DNA of 64,000 nucleotides from the NCBI RefSeq assembly GCF_019203985.1, contig NZ_JAGSPD010000001.1:186001-250000 (forward strand). The letters run 5' to 3'. The notes below the pieces were generated by a model. That model did not search any database. It had not been told where the DNA came from and worked only from the letters and a program-made list of their open reading frames with translations. Each line of letters begins with the position of its first letter. Position 1 is the stretch's first letter. This document shows, piece after piece, positions 54,874-64,000 of the stretch. The DNA is from Winogradskyella luteola. Lineage in GTDB: Bacteria; Bacteroidota; Bacteroidia; Flavobacteriales; Flavobacteriaceae. The position numbers were made by a program, and so were the translations under genes.

Positions 54874-55977
54874 TTATTTGGAATTTTCTCTTTTTCGAGT
54901 TTCAATACGTTCTCTGGCAATATTTAATGCGGCCGTATGCGTTGTAATATTGTTGACCTTAGCATTATCTAAGATTTCGAGTGTGGTATTGAATATATTT
55001 TCTGTTTTACGCATTATTTCTTGTCTATCATAATTTTCTAATTCAGCATACACATTAATAATTCCACCTGCATTAATTAAAAAATCAGGTGCATAGACAA
55101 TACCTCGTTCTTGTAAAATCTCGCCGTGTTTGTTTTCTTCTGCCAACTGGTTATTTGCTGCACCAGCTACAATTTTAGCTTTTAGCTTGTATATGGTATC
55201 ATCGTTTATTGTTGCGCCAAGAGCACATGGAGCATAAATATCCATCGGCTCACTATAAATATCATTTCCTCCGTATATGGTTGCGCCATATTTAGAACGT
55301 ACCTCTTCTAATCGTTCTTGGTTTATGTCGGCTATGGTAACCTTAGCTCCTTCATTAACCAAGTGTTCTACTAAAGCTTCACCTACGTGACCAATACCTT
55401 GCACAAATACACTTCTATCTTCGAGCACATCAGAACCATATTGAAACTTTGCAGCGGCCTTCATACCCATAAATACACCATAAGCTGTAATCGGAGATGG
55501 GTTCCCTGCTCCACCTCTACTTTCTGAAATCCCCGTTACGTAAGGTGTCACGTCTCTTACAATATCCATATCTTCAGTAGTCATACCAACATCTTCAGCG
55601 GTAATATATTTACCACTTAACGAGTGTACAAACTCACCAAATCGTTTCATTAATTCTGGTGTCTTTTGTGTTTTGGCATTACCAATGATTACGGCTTTAC
55701 CTCCTCCAAGGTTTAAACCTGTAATTGCAGATTTAAAAGTCATACCGCGAGACAAACGCAATACATCATTAAGAGCTTCCCATTCGTTTTCGTAATCCCA
55801 CATTCTTGTACCTCCAAGTGCAGGGCCCAATATTGTATTGTGGATACCAATTATTGCTTTTAAACCAGTATCTTTGTCATTGCAAAAAACGATTTGTTCG
55901 TGATTGTCAAAAGAGCTTTGACCAAAAACCGGATCTATTTTTGAAAGTTCCTTAGAACTTATTATTTCTGAAGTCAT
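54874..55977 (-). CDS. Leucine (branched-chain) dehydrogenase
   Basis: A 367-residue Glu/Leu/Phe/Val dehydrogenase: IHNTILGPALGGTRMWDY (substrate glycine loop), SRGMTFKSAITGLNLGGGKAVIIG (catalytic Lys), ITAEDVGMT, Rossmann VFVQGIGHVGEALVEHL and PCALGATINDDTI, IVAGAANNQL. NAD-dependent oxidative deamination of branched-chain amino acids. The adjacent M20, LysE and HMG-lyase genes lie further away and are not in operon. Strong own promoter and terminator. Confidence 0.9.
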   Translation of the reverse strand: MTSEIISSKELSKIDPVFGQSSFDNHEQIVFCNDKDTGLKAIIGIHNTILGPALGGTRMWDYENEWEALNDVLRLSRGMTFKSAITGLNLGGGKAVIIGNAKTQKTPELMKRFGEFVHSLSGKYITAEDVGMTTEDMDIVRDVTPYVTGISESRGGAGNPSPITAYGVFMGMKAAAKFQYGSDVLEDRSVFVQGIGHVGEALVEHLVNEGAKVTIADINQERLEEVRSKYGATIYGGNDIYSEPMDIYAPCALGATINDDTIYKLKAKIVAGAANNQLAEENKHGEILQERGIVYAPDFLINAGGIINVYAELENYDRQEIMRKTENIFNTTLEILDNAKVNNITTHTAALNIARERIETRKRENSK

Positions 55978-56025
55978 TTATAAGTTAGGTTTAATGCTAC
56001 TTAAAGATTATCTAAAAACAGCGGT

Positions 56026-56057
56026 CAAAAATAAATTATTATTGGAGGATTAGCAAA
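56026..56057 (-). promoter_or_regulatory. Promoter of leucine dehydrogenase
   Basis: Minus strand: TTTG (56054-56057), a 20-base spacer, TATTTTTG (56026-56033). Full consensus match; start codon about 50 bases downstream. Confidence 0.7.
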
Positions 56058-56110
56058 ATATTAACGTCAAAATAAGATTATCGTAATATTTTTGACTCGC
56101 CAAAAATCAT

Positions 56111-57868
56111 ATGAAAGCACTAAAACACCTCAATAAATATTTCTTTAAATACAGATACCGATTAATTATTGGTATAGTTATCACCATAGTAGCAAAGATT
56201 TTTGCACTTTTCACTCCTAGGTTTGTTGGAGATGCTATCAATGTAATTTCTGATAGATATAATGGGAACATTTCTTATGAGGTGTTTAAAACTGAATTAA
56301 CCACTATCACACTCTATATTATTGGCGCAGCAATTATTGCCGGAATGTTCACTTTCTTAATGCGACAAACCATTATAAATGTCTCTCGCCACATTGAATA
56401 CGATCTTAAAAATGAAATTTATCAACATTATCAAGTTTTATCTCTAAACTTTTATAAGTCCAATAGAACTGGGGATTTAATGAATCGCATCAGTGAAGAT
56501 GTTGGTAAAGTGCGCATGTATGTTGGGCCTGCCATAATGTATACCATGAATACTATTACGTTATTCACCGTCGCAATTATATATATGATGAATACTGCGC
56601 CAAAATTAACGCTATATACATTAATACCGCTCCCAATATTATCTGTAGCGATTTATAAATTGAGTAGACTGATAAATAAACGTAGTACTATTGTTCAACA
56701 ATCGTTATCAACACTTTCCACCTATACTCAAGAAACATTTAGCGGTATTTCGGTAATAAAGTCCTATGGTATAGAGCCCAGAACCAATTCTGAGTTTGAT
56801 ACACTTTCAGCTGAAAACCGTCAGAAACAAATAAACTTAACCAAAGTACAGGCTTTATTTTTCCCTATGATGATATTACTTATTGGCTTAAGTAATCTTA
56901 TCGTAGTATATATAGGAGGCGTGCAATATATGAATGGTGAAATCGAAGATATTGGTACTATCGCAGCATTTTTAATCTATGTAAATATGCTCACATGGCC
57001 AGTAGCCGTCGTTGGTTGGGTAACTTCATTGGTGCAACAGGCTGAAGCTTCACAAGAACGTATCAACGAGTTTTTAAATACCGAGCCAGACATACAGAAT
57101 ACGGTTAATGAGCTTACACCCATAAAAGGAGATATTGAATTTAAAAACGTATCCTTTGTCTACCCAGATACAAATATTGAAGCTTTAAAAGATGTGAGTT
57201 TTAAATTGAAATCTGGACAAACTTTGGCAATTCTAGGGAAAACTGGTTCCGGGAAATCTACGATTTTAGATTTAATCGGCCGATTATACGACGTTGACAA
57301 TGATGGAGTCTTGGTAGACGATACCGTGGTTTCTAAATTAAATCTATACAGTTTGCGCAAAAGTATTGGTTATGTACCACAAGATGCCTTTTTGTTTTCT
57401 GATAGCATTAAAAACAACATTAAATTCGGAAAAGAAGACGCCACTGATGATGAAGTTATCGAAGCTGCCAAAAATGCTAGAGTTCATAAAAACATTATTG
57501 GTTTTAAAAGAGGTTACGATACAGTTCTGGGAGAACGTGGTATTACTTTATCTGGCGGACAGAAACAGCGTGTCTCCATAGCTAGAGCCATTATTAAAAG
57601 GCCAGATATTCTGTTATTTGACGATTGTCTTTCTGCAGTAGATACTGATACTGAAGAAAAAATTCTTAAAAATCTTGTAAAACTTACAAAAGACAAAACA
57701 ACAATTATTGTAAGTCATCGTGTGTCTTCTGCAAAAAATGCCAATCAGATTATTGTCTTGGATGATGGCAAGGTAATTCAGACAGGAACTCACCAAAGTC
57801 TCATAAATGTTGAAGGTTATTACAAAGAACTTTATACAAAACAACTCTCAGAAAAAGAAATACAATAA
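56111..57868 (+). CDS. ABC exporter (fused permease and ATPase)
   Basis: A 585-residue half-transporter: six-helix domain (about 15-310) and an ATPase domain (about 340-575) with Walker A GKTGSGKST (about 376-384), signature LSGGQKQR (about 480), Walker B ILLFDDCLSAVD and the switch histidine SHR. The catalytic Glu after Walker B is Cys-replaced (DDC instead of DDE or DE), suggesting a degenerate site or a heterodimer partner. MsbA/multidrug type; substrate unknown. Confidence 0.9.
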   Translation: MKALKHLNKYFFKYRYRLIIGIVITIVAKIFALFTPRFVGDAINVISDRYNGNISYEVFKTELTTITLYIIGAAIIAGMFTFLMRQTIINVSRHIEYDLKNEIYQHYQVLSLNFYKSNRTGDLMNRISEDVGKVRMYVGPAIMYTMNTITLFTVAIIYMMNTAPKLTLYTLIPLPILSVAIYKLSRLINKRSTIVQQSLSTLSTYTQETFSGISVIKSYGIEPRTNSEFDTLSAENRQKQINLTKVQALFFPMMILLIGLSNLIVVYIGGVQYMNGEIEDIGTIAAFLIYVNMLTWPVAVVGWVTSLVQQAEASQERINEFLNTEPDIQNTVNELTPIKGDIEFKNVSFVYPDTNIEALKDVSFKLKSGQTLAILGKTGSGKSTILDLIGRLYDVDNDGVLVDDTVVSKLNLYSLRKSIGYVPQDAFLFSDSIKNNIKFGKEDATDDEVIEAAKNARVHKNIIGFKRGYDTVLGERGITLSGGQKQRVSIARAIIKRPDILLFDDCLSAVDTDTEEKILKNLVKLTKDKTTIIVSHRVSSAKNANQIIVLDDGKVIQTGTHQSLINVEGYYKELYTKQLSEKEIQ

Positions 57869-57928
57869 TTTGTTTGTTAGTTTAGTTTTTTTTTAGATTT
57901 TTGATTTCAATTTAAAAAAATATTAGCT

Positions 57929-58318
57929 ATGAGTGATTATGGAATGATGGACAAGGAAGAAATATATTCCAAAGTATTACGTGCAGGAAGACGAACTTAT
58001 TTCTTTGATGTAAGAGCAACTAAAGCAGGTGATTACTACTTAACCATTACCGAAAGTAAAAAGTTTACCAATGATGATGGATCTTACCATTACAAAAAGC
58101 ATAAAATCTATCTTTACAAAGAAGACTTCACTGAGTTTAGAGAGATTTTGGCAGAAATGACAGACTATATTATTACAGAAAAAGGTGAAGAAGTCATTAG
58201 CGAACGTCATCAAAAAGATTTTAAACGCGAAGATGATTTTGTAACTCAAGAAGCAAAAACACCAGAAGATACGCAAAGTACCGATAACTTTACAGATATT
58301 AGTTTTGACGATATTTAA
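57929..58318 (+). CDS. PUR-family DNA/RNA-binding protein (DUF3276)
   Basis: A 129-residue protein matching the bacterial PUR-alpha-like family: EIYSKVLRAGRRTYFFDVRATKAGDYYLTITESKKF and HYKKHKIYLYKEDFTEFREIL. Single PUR domain that dimerises to bind nucleic acid. Acidic disordered tail. Its own terminator follows. Confidence 0.9.
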   Translation: MSDYGMMDKEEIYSKVLRAGRRTYFFDVRATKAGDYYLTITESKKFTNDDGSYHYKKHKIYLYKEDFTEFREILAEMTDYIITEKGEEVISERHQKDFKREDDFVTQEAKTPEDTQSTDNFTDISFDDI

Positions 58319-58343
58319 GCCTTAACTTCTGTTAAATTATAAC

Positions 58344-58374
58344 AAAAACCGTTACGCTTCGTAACGGTTTTTTT
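58344..58374 (+). terminator. Terminator of the PUR-family gene
   Basis: Perfect 13-bp stem AAAAACCGTTACG / CGTAACGGTTTTT with loop CTT and a seven-T run. Confidence 0.9.
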
Positions 58375-58404
58375 ATTTTTAAACTTTAACCAACTTCAAA
58401 ATAT

Positions 58405-60912
58405 ATGCAACGTATTGCTTTACTATTGTTTATAGCAACCACTACACTTTTTTCACAGACCCAAACTGATTTATCGTATTACTTACCACAAGATGTTCAG
58501 TACAACCCAAATATTCCAACACCTAAAAGTGTGATAGGTCACGAGGTTGGTAAATGGCATATTACACACGATAAGTTAGTACAATACATGTATGCATTAG
58601 CTGAAGCCTCAGAACGAATTACTATTGAAGATAGAGGCAAAACTTATGAAGACAGACCTTTAATATTATTAACCATTACATCACCAGAAAATCATCAAAA
58701 TATAAAGGCGATTCAATCTGCACATATACAGGCTACCGAAACCAATTCTTCTAATTTAGACAACAGACCGATTATTGTTTACCAAGGATTCTCCATACAC
58801 GGTAATGAGCCTAGTGGCTCAAATGCGGCTTTGGTTGTTGCTTATTATTTGGCTGCTGCTCAGGACTCAAAGATTGATAATCTATTAAAAAATACGGTAA
58901 TATTATTAGATCCATCAATGAATCCTGATGGTTTACAGCGCTTTGCGTATTGGGCAAACACCAATAAAAGTATAAATCTTAACCCAGATCCAAACGATAG
59001 AGAGTATAGTGAGATTTGGCCCGGAGGACGCACCAATCATTATTGGTTTGATATGAATAGGGATTGGTTGCCGGTGCAATTACCAGAATCTAGAGCACGA
59101 GTTAAAACCTTTCATAATTGGCTGCCAAACATCTTAACCGATCACCATGAAATGGGAACCAATTCAAGCTTCTTTTTTCAACCAGGTATTCCATCGCGCA
59201 CACATCCATTAACACCAAAACTAAATCAAGAATTGACCAAGAAAATTGCGAAGTATCATGCCAAAGCTTTTGACAAAATTGGTTCGCTCTATTATTCTGA
59301 AGAGAGTTTTGATGATTTCTATTATGGTAAAGGCTCTACCTTTCCTGACATTAATGGAAGTATTGGTATTTTGTTTGAACAAGCGAGTTCTCGTGGCCAC
59401 ATTCAGGAAAGTGAAAATGGTATATTGACCTTCCCATTTACTATTAGAAATCAATTTACTGCAGCATTATCAACACTTGAAGCCTCAAATGGCATGCGAA
59501 AAGAGATTTTAGAATACCAACATAATTTCTTTAAAAATGCGCGTAATGAAGCCTCAAAAGAAGGCAATAAAGCGATTGTTTTTGGAGATGAAAAGGATGC
59601 TGCTAAGACATATCATCTGGCGGAAATACTAAAAAGACATCAAATTAAATTCCACGATATTAAATCAGACTTCTCGGCTGATGGAAAGTATTATAAAAAA
59701 GGCTACAGTTACATCGTTCCGAAAAATCAAAAGAATACAAGACTAATAAATGCCATGTTTGAGAAACGTACAACATTTAAAGATAGTTTATTCTATGATG
59801 TATCTGCATGGACATTTCCCTTGGCATTTAATCTAGATTATACGGAAACCACAACTGTAAATACTGGTGAAGAAGTTAAAAATTTGGCACACACAATAGG
59901 TGGAGTGATTGCTAAGAGCAACTATGCTTATCTCTTTGAATGGAATGAATACTATGCACCAAAACTTCTTAATCAAATCCTAAAAAAGGGGTTGAGAGCT
60001 AAAGTGAGCATGAAAAACTTTAGAGCCAATGGTAAATCTTATGGTTATGGTACAATAATGATTCCTGCAAAAAACCAAGACATGTCCGTATCAGAGATTT
60101 ATTCGTTTTTAAATACTGCTGCACAAGAAAGCCATATTAGCGTTGATGCTGTTTCTACAGGACTAAACGATGGTATTGATTTGGGAAGTCGTAATTTTAG
60201 AGCTTTAGAATTACCCAAAATAGCACTTTTAGTAGGCGATGGCATTACCTCTTACGATGCAGGCGAAATTTGGCATTTATTAGATACACGCTACGATATC
60301 ATCACCACAAAATTAGACGTCAAAAGTTTAGAACGCTCAGATTTAAGCCGATACAATACGATTGTCATGGCAAACTCCTATTCCGGATTAAATGACGATA
60401 ATACCAAAAAACTAAAATCTTGGATAGAAGATGGCGGCACTTTAGTAGCCTACAGAAATGCTTTAAGTTGGCTAAACTCCAAGAAACTAATGAAAATAGA
60501 TTTTAAGAAAAATACCATTACAGCCGAAAACATCAGTTACGAAAAACGTGGTAATTTCAGAGGCGCACAAGTAATAGGCGGAGCCATTTTTAAAACCCGA
60601 TTAGACCGCTCGCATCCCATTAATTTTGGCTACAAGAACAATGAGCTTCCAATGTTTAGAAATACGACTTTGTTTGTAAAACCAGATAAGAACAGTTACA
60701 ATAATCCAATTCAATACACTAAAAACCCATTGATGAGTGGTTATATTTCCGAAAAAAACCTTGATAGCCTAAGTCTCTCTGTTCCCTTAAAAATAAGTAG
60801 TATTGGCCGTGGAAATATTATTGCCTTTACCGATAATACTAATTTTAGAGGGTTTTGGTATGGAACCAATAAATTGTTGATGAATGCTATTTTCTTTAGG
60901 GAAGAAATGTAA
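58405..60912 (+). CDS. Large secreted M14 zinc carboxypeptidase-like protein
   Basis: An 835-residue protein: signal peptide (ending TLFSQ), M14 domain (about 55-360) with H132 and E135 (FSIHGNEPSG), NPDGLQRF, FDMNRDWLP (Asn-Arg), TDHHEMG (third zinc His) and a candidate catalytic Glu in GILFEQASSRGH; then a C-terminal class-I-amidotransferase-like region (about 600-700; SGLNDDNTKKLKSWIEDGGTLVAY). No T9SS sorting domain. Unrelated in sequence to the smaller M14 enzyme at 5836. Likely periplasmic peptide processing. Confidence 0.85.
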   Translation: MQRIALLLFIATTTLFSQTQTDLSYYLPQDVQYNPNIPTPKSVIGHEVGKWHITHDKLVQYMYALAEASERITIEDRGKTYEDRPLILLTITSPENHQNIKAIQSAHIQATETNSSNLDNRPIIVYQGFSIHGNEPSGSNAALVVAYYLAAAQDSKIDNLLKNTVILLDPSMNPDGLQRFAYWANTNKSINLNPDPNDREYSEIWPGGRTNHYWFDMNRDWLPVQLPESRARVKTFHNWLPNILTDHHEMGTNSSFFFQPGIPSRTHPLTPKLNQELTKKIAKYHAKAFDKIGSLYYSEESFDDFYYGKGSTFPDINGSIGILFEQASSRGHIQESENGILTFPFTIRNQFTAALSTLEASNGMRKEILEYQHNFFKNARNEASKEGNKAIVFGDEKDAAKTYHLAEILKRHQIKFHDIKSDFSADGKYYKKGYSYIVPKNQKNTRLINAMFEKRTTFKDSLFYDVSAWTFPLAFNLDYTETTTVNTGEEVKNLAHTIGGVIAKSNYAYLFEWNEYYAPKLLNQILKKGLRAKVSMKNFRANGKSYGYGTIMIPAKNQDMSVSEIYSFLNTAAQESHISVDAVSTGLNDGIDLGSRNFRALELPKIALLVGDGITSYDAGEIWHLLDTRYDIITTKLDVKSLERSDLSRYNTIVMANSYSGLNDDNTKKLKSWIEDGGTLVAYRNALSWLNSKKLMKIDFKKNTITAENISYEKRGNFRGAQVIGGAIFKTRLDRSHPINFGYKNNELPMFRNTTLFVKPDKNSYNNPIQYTKNPLMSGYISEKNLDSLSLSVPLKISSIGRGNIIAFTDNTNFRGFWYGTNKLLMNAIFFREEM

Positions 60913-60947
60913 TGTCTTTCAACTCACAAAAATGACACTTTTTTGAA

Positions 60948-61283
60948 TTAAGACACCTGTGCACCATTCTTTACCTTGGTCTGAGGATGCAATAAAAATA
61001 CATCATTCTCTTTAACTGCTCCCATAACTAAGCATTCGCTCATAAAGTTAGCAATCTGCTTTTGGGGAAAGTTAACAACAGCAACAATTTGTCTATTCAC
61101 TAAATCCTCTTTCTTATATTGGGCTGTAATTTGAGCAGAAGATTTTTTAATGCCTAAGTCACCAAAATCAATAGTGAGTTGATAAGCTGGTTTTCTGGCA
61201 TTTGGAAAATCATTAGCTTCAATAATGGTACCTACACGCAAATCTACCTTTGTAAAGTCTTCAAATGTTATTATCTTTTGCAT
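60948..61283 (-). CDS. CsaA-like tRNA-binding protein
   Basis: A 111-residue OB-fold protein: ITFEDFTKVDLRVGTIIEANDFPNARKPAYQLTIDFGDLG, SSAQITAQYKKEDLVNRQIVAVVNFPQKQIANFMSECLVMGA. Matches the single-domain EMAP/CsaA family (tRNA-binding, chaperone-like). Convergent with the M14 gene. Confidence 0.9.
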   Translation of the reverse strand: MQKIITFEDFTKVDLRVGTIIEANDFPNARKPAYQLTIDFGDLGIKKSSAQITAQYKKEDLVNRQIVAVVNFPQKQIANFMSECLVMGAVKENDVFLLHPQTKVKNGAQVS

Positions 61284-61393
61284 ATCGAAAAGTTATCTAT
61301 AATTTAGAGCATAGTCTATAAAAATCTTAAAAAACATGTTAAACTATGTTTTAGATGCTTCGCTATGCTCTGAGACATAAAAATAATAAATAT

Positions 61394-61948
61394 ATGGCAT
61401 TAACACCATCAAACATGTTACCCTTGGGTACCAAAGCTCCAGATTTCAGTTTAATTGACACCAAAGACGATCATATAAAATCTCTCAATGCGCTAAAAGG
61501 AAATACCGGTACCTTAATAATGTTTATCTGTAATCACTGCCCTTTTGTAATTCATGTTAATTCTGAACTTGTAAAATTAGCCAATGATTATAAATCTAAA
61601 GGCATAAACTGTATTGCAATATCCAGTAATGATGTGGTTAATTACCCCCAAGATGGTCCCGATAAAATGAAGCAACATGCCATAGACAATTACTATCCTT
61701 TTCCGTATCTGTACGATGAAAGCCAAGATGTAGCTAAAGCGTATGATGCCGCTTGTACCCCAGATTTTTTTCTGTTCGATGAGAATCTAAAATTGGTTTA
61801 TGCTGGACAGTTGGATGATTCTAGACCAGGAAACCACATTCCTGTAACAGGAAAGGATTTAAGAGCAGCCTTGGATGCTTTAGTTAATAATGAAAAAGTA
61901 AATCCAACTCAAAAACCTAGTATGGGTTGTAATATTAAGTGGAAGTGA
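61394..61948 (+). CDS. Thioredoxin-family (AhpC/TSA-like) protein
   Basis: 184 residues from ATG 61394 (MALTPSNMLPLGTKAPDFSL). Thioredoxin fold with CNHC (Cys46, Cys49) in FICNHCPFVIHVN, then AISSNDVVNYPQDGPDKM and ACTPDFFLFDENLKLVYAGQLDDSRPGN. An uncharacterised redoxin subgroup that conserves CNHCPFV. A TTG start 13 codons earlier is in frame but lacks family similarity. Confidence 0.9.
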   Translation: MALTPSNMLPLGTKAPDFSLIDTKDDHIKSLNALKGNTGTLIMFICNHCPFVIHVNSELVKLANDYKSKGINCIAISSNDVVNYPQDGPDKMKQHAIDNYYPFPYLYDESQDVAKAYDAACTPDFFLFDENLKLVYAGQLDDSRPGNHIPVTGKDLRAALDALVNNEKVNPTQKPSMGCNIKWK

Positions 61949-61985
61949 TTTTTTTTGTATTGACTAAAGAAGAGAAAAATTTAAA

Positions 61986-62510
61986 ATGCAAACTACACTA
62001 GAAACTAAACGTCTAATCCTTAGGCCCGTTACTATGGATGATGCACAGGATCTATTTGAAATGGATTCTAACCCTAAAGTCCATCTATATCTAGGCAATA
62101 ATCCCATTAAATCGATTGACCAGTCTAAAGCTATGATTAAAGATATTCTTTCGCAGTATGAGAAATTTAGAATCGGTAGATTTGGTGTCATAGAAAAAAT
62201 TACTAATGAATTCTTAGGTTGGTCTGGTTTAAAGTATGAAAGAGAACTTAGAAAAGAATTCAATTACTATGATTTAGGTTATAGACTCAAAGAAGAGTTT
62301 TGGGGATATGGTTATGCCACGGAATCTGCCATAGCTTCCCTAGAGTTTGGTTTTAAAGACTTAAAACTCAAAGAAATCTGCGCAGCAGCTGATGTTGATC
62401 ATATCGCTTCCAATACTATCCTAAAAAAGATAGGCATGCAACCTTCGGGGACTTTCACCTGCGAAGCCGACTCATGTAATTGGTACACTTTGAAAAACCC
62501 TTACATATAA
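61986..62510 (+). CDS. GNAT N-acetyltransferase (RimJ/RimL type)
   Basis: A 174-residue acetyltransferase: TKRLILRPVTMDDAQDLFEMDSNP, FGVIEKITNEFLGWSGLKYE, GYRLKEEFWGYGYATESAIASLEFGF (acetyl-CoA loop) and AADVDHIASNTILKKIGM. Substrate unknown; may be ribosomal protein N-termini or a small amine. Confidence 0.9.
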   Translation: MQTTLETKRLILRPVTMDDAQDLFEMDSNPKVHLYLGNNPIKSIDQSKAMIKDILSQYEKFRIGRFGVIEKITNEFLGWSGLKYERELRKEFNYYDLGYRLKEEFWGYGYATESAIASLEFGFKDLKLKEICAAADVDHIASNTILKKIGMQPSGTFTCEADSCNWYTLKNPYI

Positions 62511-62511
62511 C

Positions 62512-62535
62512 AAAACCCCTTTTTCAAGAGGTTTT
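62512..62535. terminator. Terminator between GNAT and tonB
   Basis: AAAACC-C-CTT / AAG-A-GGTTTT with loop TTTC and one mismatch, between convergent genes. Confidence 0.6.
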
Positions 62536-62571
62536 ATTATCAATCAAGTTAGCCGAATGCATATTGAAGTG

Positions 62572-63303
62572 TTATTCATTTCTCAATTTAAAATTGATAG
62601 GTATACTATAAGGAACCCCAACAGCTCTGTCACGTTGTTTACCTGGTTTCATTTCCGGAAGTAAGCTAATAATACGTTCTGCCTCGGTTTCCAATAAGTT
62701 ATCCGGCCCTCTAGTTTTAATTTTTGTGACCTTACCAGTTTTATCAATTAAGAAGTACACAAATACCTTACCTTGTATATTCATTTCTCTAGCGGTTTCT
62801 GGGTATCTAAAGTGCTTCTGCAAATGCTCTTTCATTTTTTGTTCAAAACAAGCCTTTAATTCAGCATTATTACCTGTACAACCAGGAAACTGTGGTACTC
62901 TCTCAATTACCGTAAAAGGAACTTCAATATCTTCCTCTACTTTTGCTACCCCTACATCCTCTATGCCAACTACTTCTGCACGTACTTCTATAACATCATC
63001 TTGACCTATTTCTGTACTTTCGACAAAAGTTTCTTCAATGTCTTCGACATCTTCAACAATAGTTATGGATTCTGTGACAACCTGCTTAGGTGGTGGAGGA
63101 AGCGGAATGTTAATCGTAGTGATAGGAATATCTTCCTCTATTTGCTCATTAACCATTAAAACATCTATTTTAGTGGCTTCTTTGTCGTAAGTCTTATGTT
63201 CTAATCCTACATACGTAAGAAGTAACATTACGTTTAAGCCAACAGCAAAATATAAACTGCTGTTTCGACCTACATTGGCTTTTGGGTTCTTCTTGAGTTC
63301 CAT
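62572..63303 (-). CDS. tonB: Energy transducer TonB
   Basis: A 243-residue protein: N-terminal helix (about 15-34), a periplasmic acidic and proline-containing linker (INIPLPPPPKQ at about 64-74, then a VEDVEDIEE stretch), a VPQFPGC segment and a C-terminal TonB domain (about 160-243; RYPETAREMNIQGKVFVYFLIDKTGKVTKIKTRGPDN). Transmits proton-motive force to outer-membrane receptors; could serve the receptors in this window. Downstream of a partial receptor gene on the same strand. Confidence 0.92.
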   Translation of the reverse strand: MELKKNPKANVGRNSSLYFAVGLNVMLLLTYVGLEHKTYDKEATKIDVLMVNEQIEEDIPITTINIPLPPPPKQVVTESITIVEDVEDIEETFVESTEIGQDDVIEVRAEVVGIEDVGVAKVEEDIEVPFTVIERVPQFPGCTGNNAELKACFEQKMKEHLQKHFRYPETAREMNIQGKVFVYFLIDKTGKVTKIKTRGPDNLLETEAERIISLLPEMKPGKQRDRAVGVPYSIPINFKLRNE

Positions 63304-63541
63304 GACGTTTAATTTTATATTATAAAGTTACTCATCATTAAGCTGAAAAAGCATGACATTTATCATGTTTAACTGAAAACCAACTAACTACACTGATTTC
63401 AGAGGGTTCTTGTTGTATTTTGTGCTCCTAAAGTTATCTCAGATGAAAAGTGCTATTAATAATTTTTCTGGCTAATAGTACTTGAGTTATTTAACGTGTT
63501 TTTTTAGTTGGAGCTACTGAAGGCTACACATTATGCACAAA
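63304..63541. other. 238-bp spacer between the partial receptor and tonB
   Basis: No gene, clear promoter or terminator recognised. AT-rich; the receptor and tonB are therefore probably separate transcripts. Confidence 0.4.
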
Positions 63542-64000
63542 CTATAAATTATCTAACTGATTGTCTGTACCATCTTCACTAATCGTCCAAAAGAAGCCTA
63601 CAAAAAAGAATTGATCTGTAGCTGGGCGCAAAGCTCGTCTGTTAAACTGCCCATTTATATCTGGTGTGTTGGTATACTGGTAACCATTAACATTTTTAAT
63701 ACCAAGTACATTGTTAACCGAGAAGTATAATATTTTCTGTTGATCTAGTAGATAAGCCCAATTGAGACTTAGACTGTTAAAAGCTTTGGTACGCTCGCTT
63801 AAAAACTTGTTGGTATTAGGATTGGTATAAGGTCGCCCAGAAGAGTATCCATAAGCCAAACCTATTTGACTTTTCCAACTATCAATCCAATACTTGCCTA
63901 CAACTGAGAAATTGTGTTTAGTAGCGAAATTAGGTTGGGCAGAATTTTCAAAATTTCTATGGTTGCGCTGTGTGTCTAAATACGAATAGCTTATCCAATA
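63542..64000 (-). CDS. TonB-dependent receptor / outer-membrane barrel, C-terminal part
   Basis: The last 152 codons of a gene that begins beyond base 64000. Barrel strands WISYSYLDTQRNHRNF, VVGKYWIDSWKSQIGLAYGYSSGRPYTNPN, LSLNWAYLLDQQKILYFSVNNVLGIKNVNGYQY and a final FFFVGFFWTISEDG. GRPYTNPN and the VNNVLG strand are typical of TonB-dependent receptor barrels. Ligand cannot be inferred. Confidence 0.75.
   Translation of the reverse strand, partial: YWISYSYLDTQRNHRNFENSAQPNFATKHNFSVVGKYWIDSWKSQIGLAYGYSSGRPYTNPNTNKFLSERTKAFNSLSLNWAYLLDQQKILYFSVNNVLGIKNVNGYQYTNTPDINGQFNRRALRPATDQFFFVGFFWTISEDGTDNQLDNL

Overview
The window reads as ordinary chromosome from a marine-type member of the Flavobacteriaceae (Bacteroidota). 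The evidence is low GC, TTTG-N19/20-TAnnTTTG promoters, the absence of Shine-Dalgarno dependence, a type IX secretion (T9SS) sorting domain, many TonB-dependent receptors, and flavobacterial families (DUF4270, DUF6495, DUF6607, DUF6686, DUF4856, HmuY, PUR/DUF3276, long NusB). The genus cannot be fixed from sequence alone. No rRNA, tRNA, CRISPR array, insertion sequence, prophage or defence island was seen.

Layout. 1-5.6 kb: cell-envelope genes (a kelch lipoprotein and a barrel protein, a DUF4270 lipoprotein with an outer-membrane protein, a lipoprotein whose histidines follow a heptad, a six-helix membrane protein). 5.8-14.2 kb: a secreted M14 carboxypeptidase and a 2136-residue T9SS adhesin-like protein. 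14.2-31.2 kb: mostly housekeeping genes (hisS, an ABC permease, the rpsF-rpsR-rplI operon, a LytTR regulator, priA, nadC, rlmH, hpf, rdgB, guaB). 31.3-46.6 kb: an iron/haem acquisition block. 46.6-62.5 kb: metabolic and housekeeping genes (HMG-CoA-lyase-like, pyrD, usp, pepT, yajC, nusB, leucine dehydrogenase, ABC exporter, PUR protein, a second M14 peptidase). 62.5-64 kb: tonB and the end of another TonB-dependent receptor.

The iron block is the best candidate for a coordinated system. One minus-strand unit carries DUF4856 lipoprotein, imelysin lipoprotein, an HTTM membrane protein and a FecA-like receptor. Next to it, a divergent pair of units carries, on one side, DUF6607, an ankyrin-repeat protein, DUF2271, a PepSY-flavodoxin-ferredoxin reductase fusion and a DUF6686 gene broken by a stop codon, and on the other side a haem-type receptor and HmuY. 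The DUF4856 promoter and the divergent promoter carry nearly the same 23-bp palindrome (left half TTATTTAGATT in both), which looks like the operator of an iron-responsive repressor.

Other oddities: histidyl-tRNA synthetase carries an in-frame insert of about 130 residues that is about 25% GC by hand count, against 37-45% in sampled flanks. Tandem repeats of 8 bp (7 copies) and 14 bp fill the leader of priA, whose expected ATG is ATT. An 18-bp inverted repeat straddles the rlmH stop codon. Intrinsic-terminator-like hairpins lie inside the iron operon. A palindromic element sits directly on the hisS start region. No wholly new multi-gene system is claimed; the strongest leads are the HisRS insert, the heptad-histidine lipoprotein and the shared operator.
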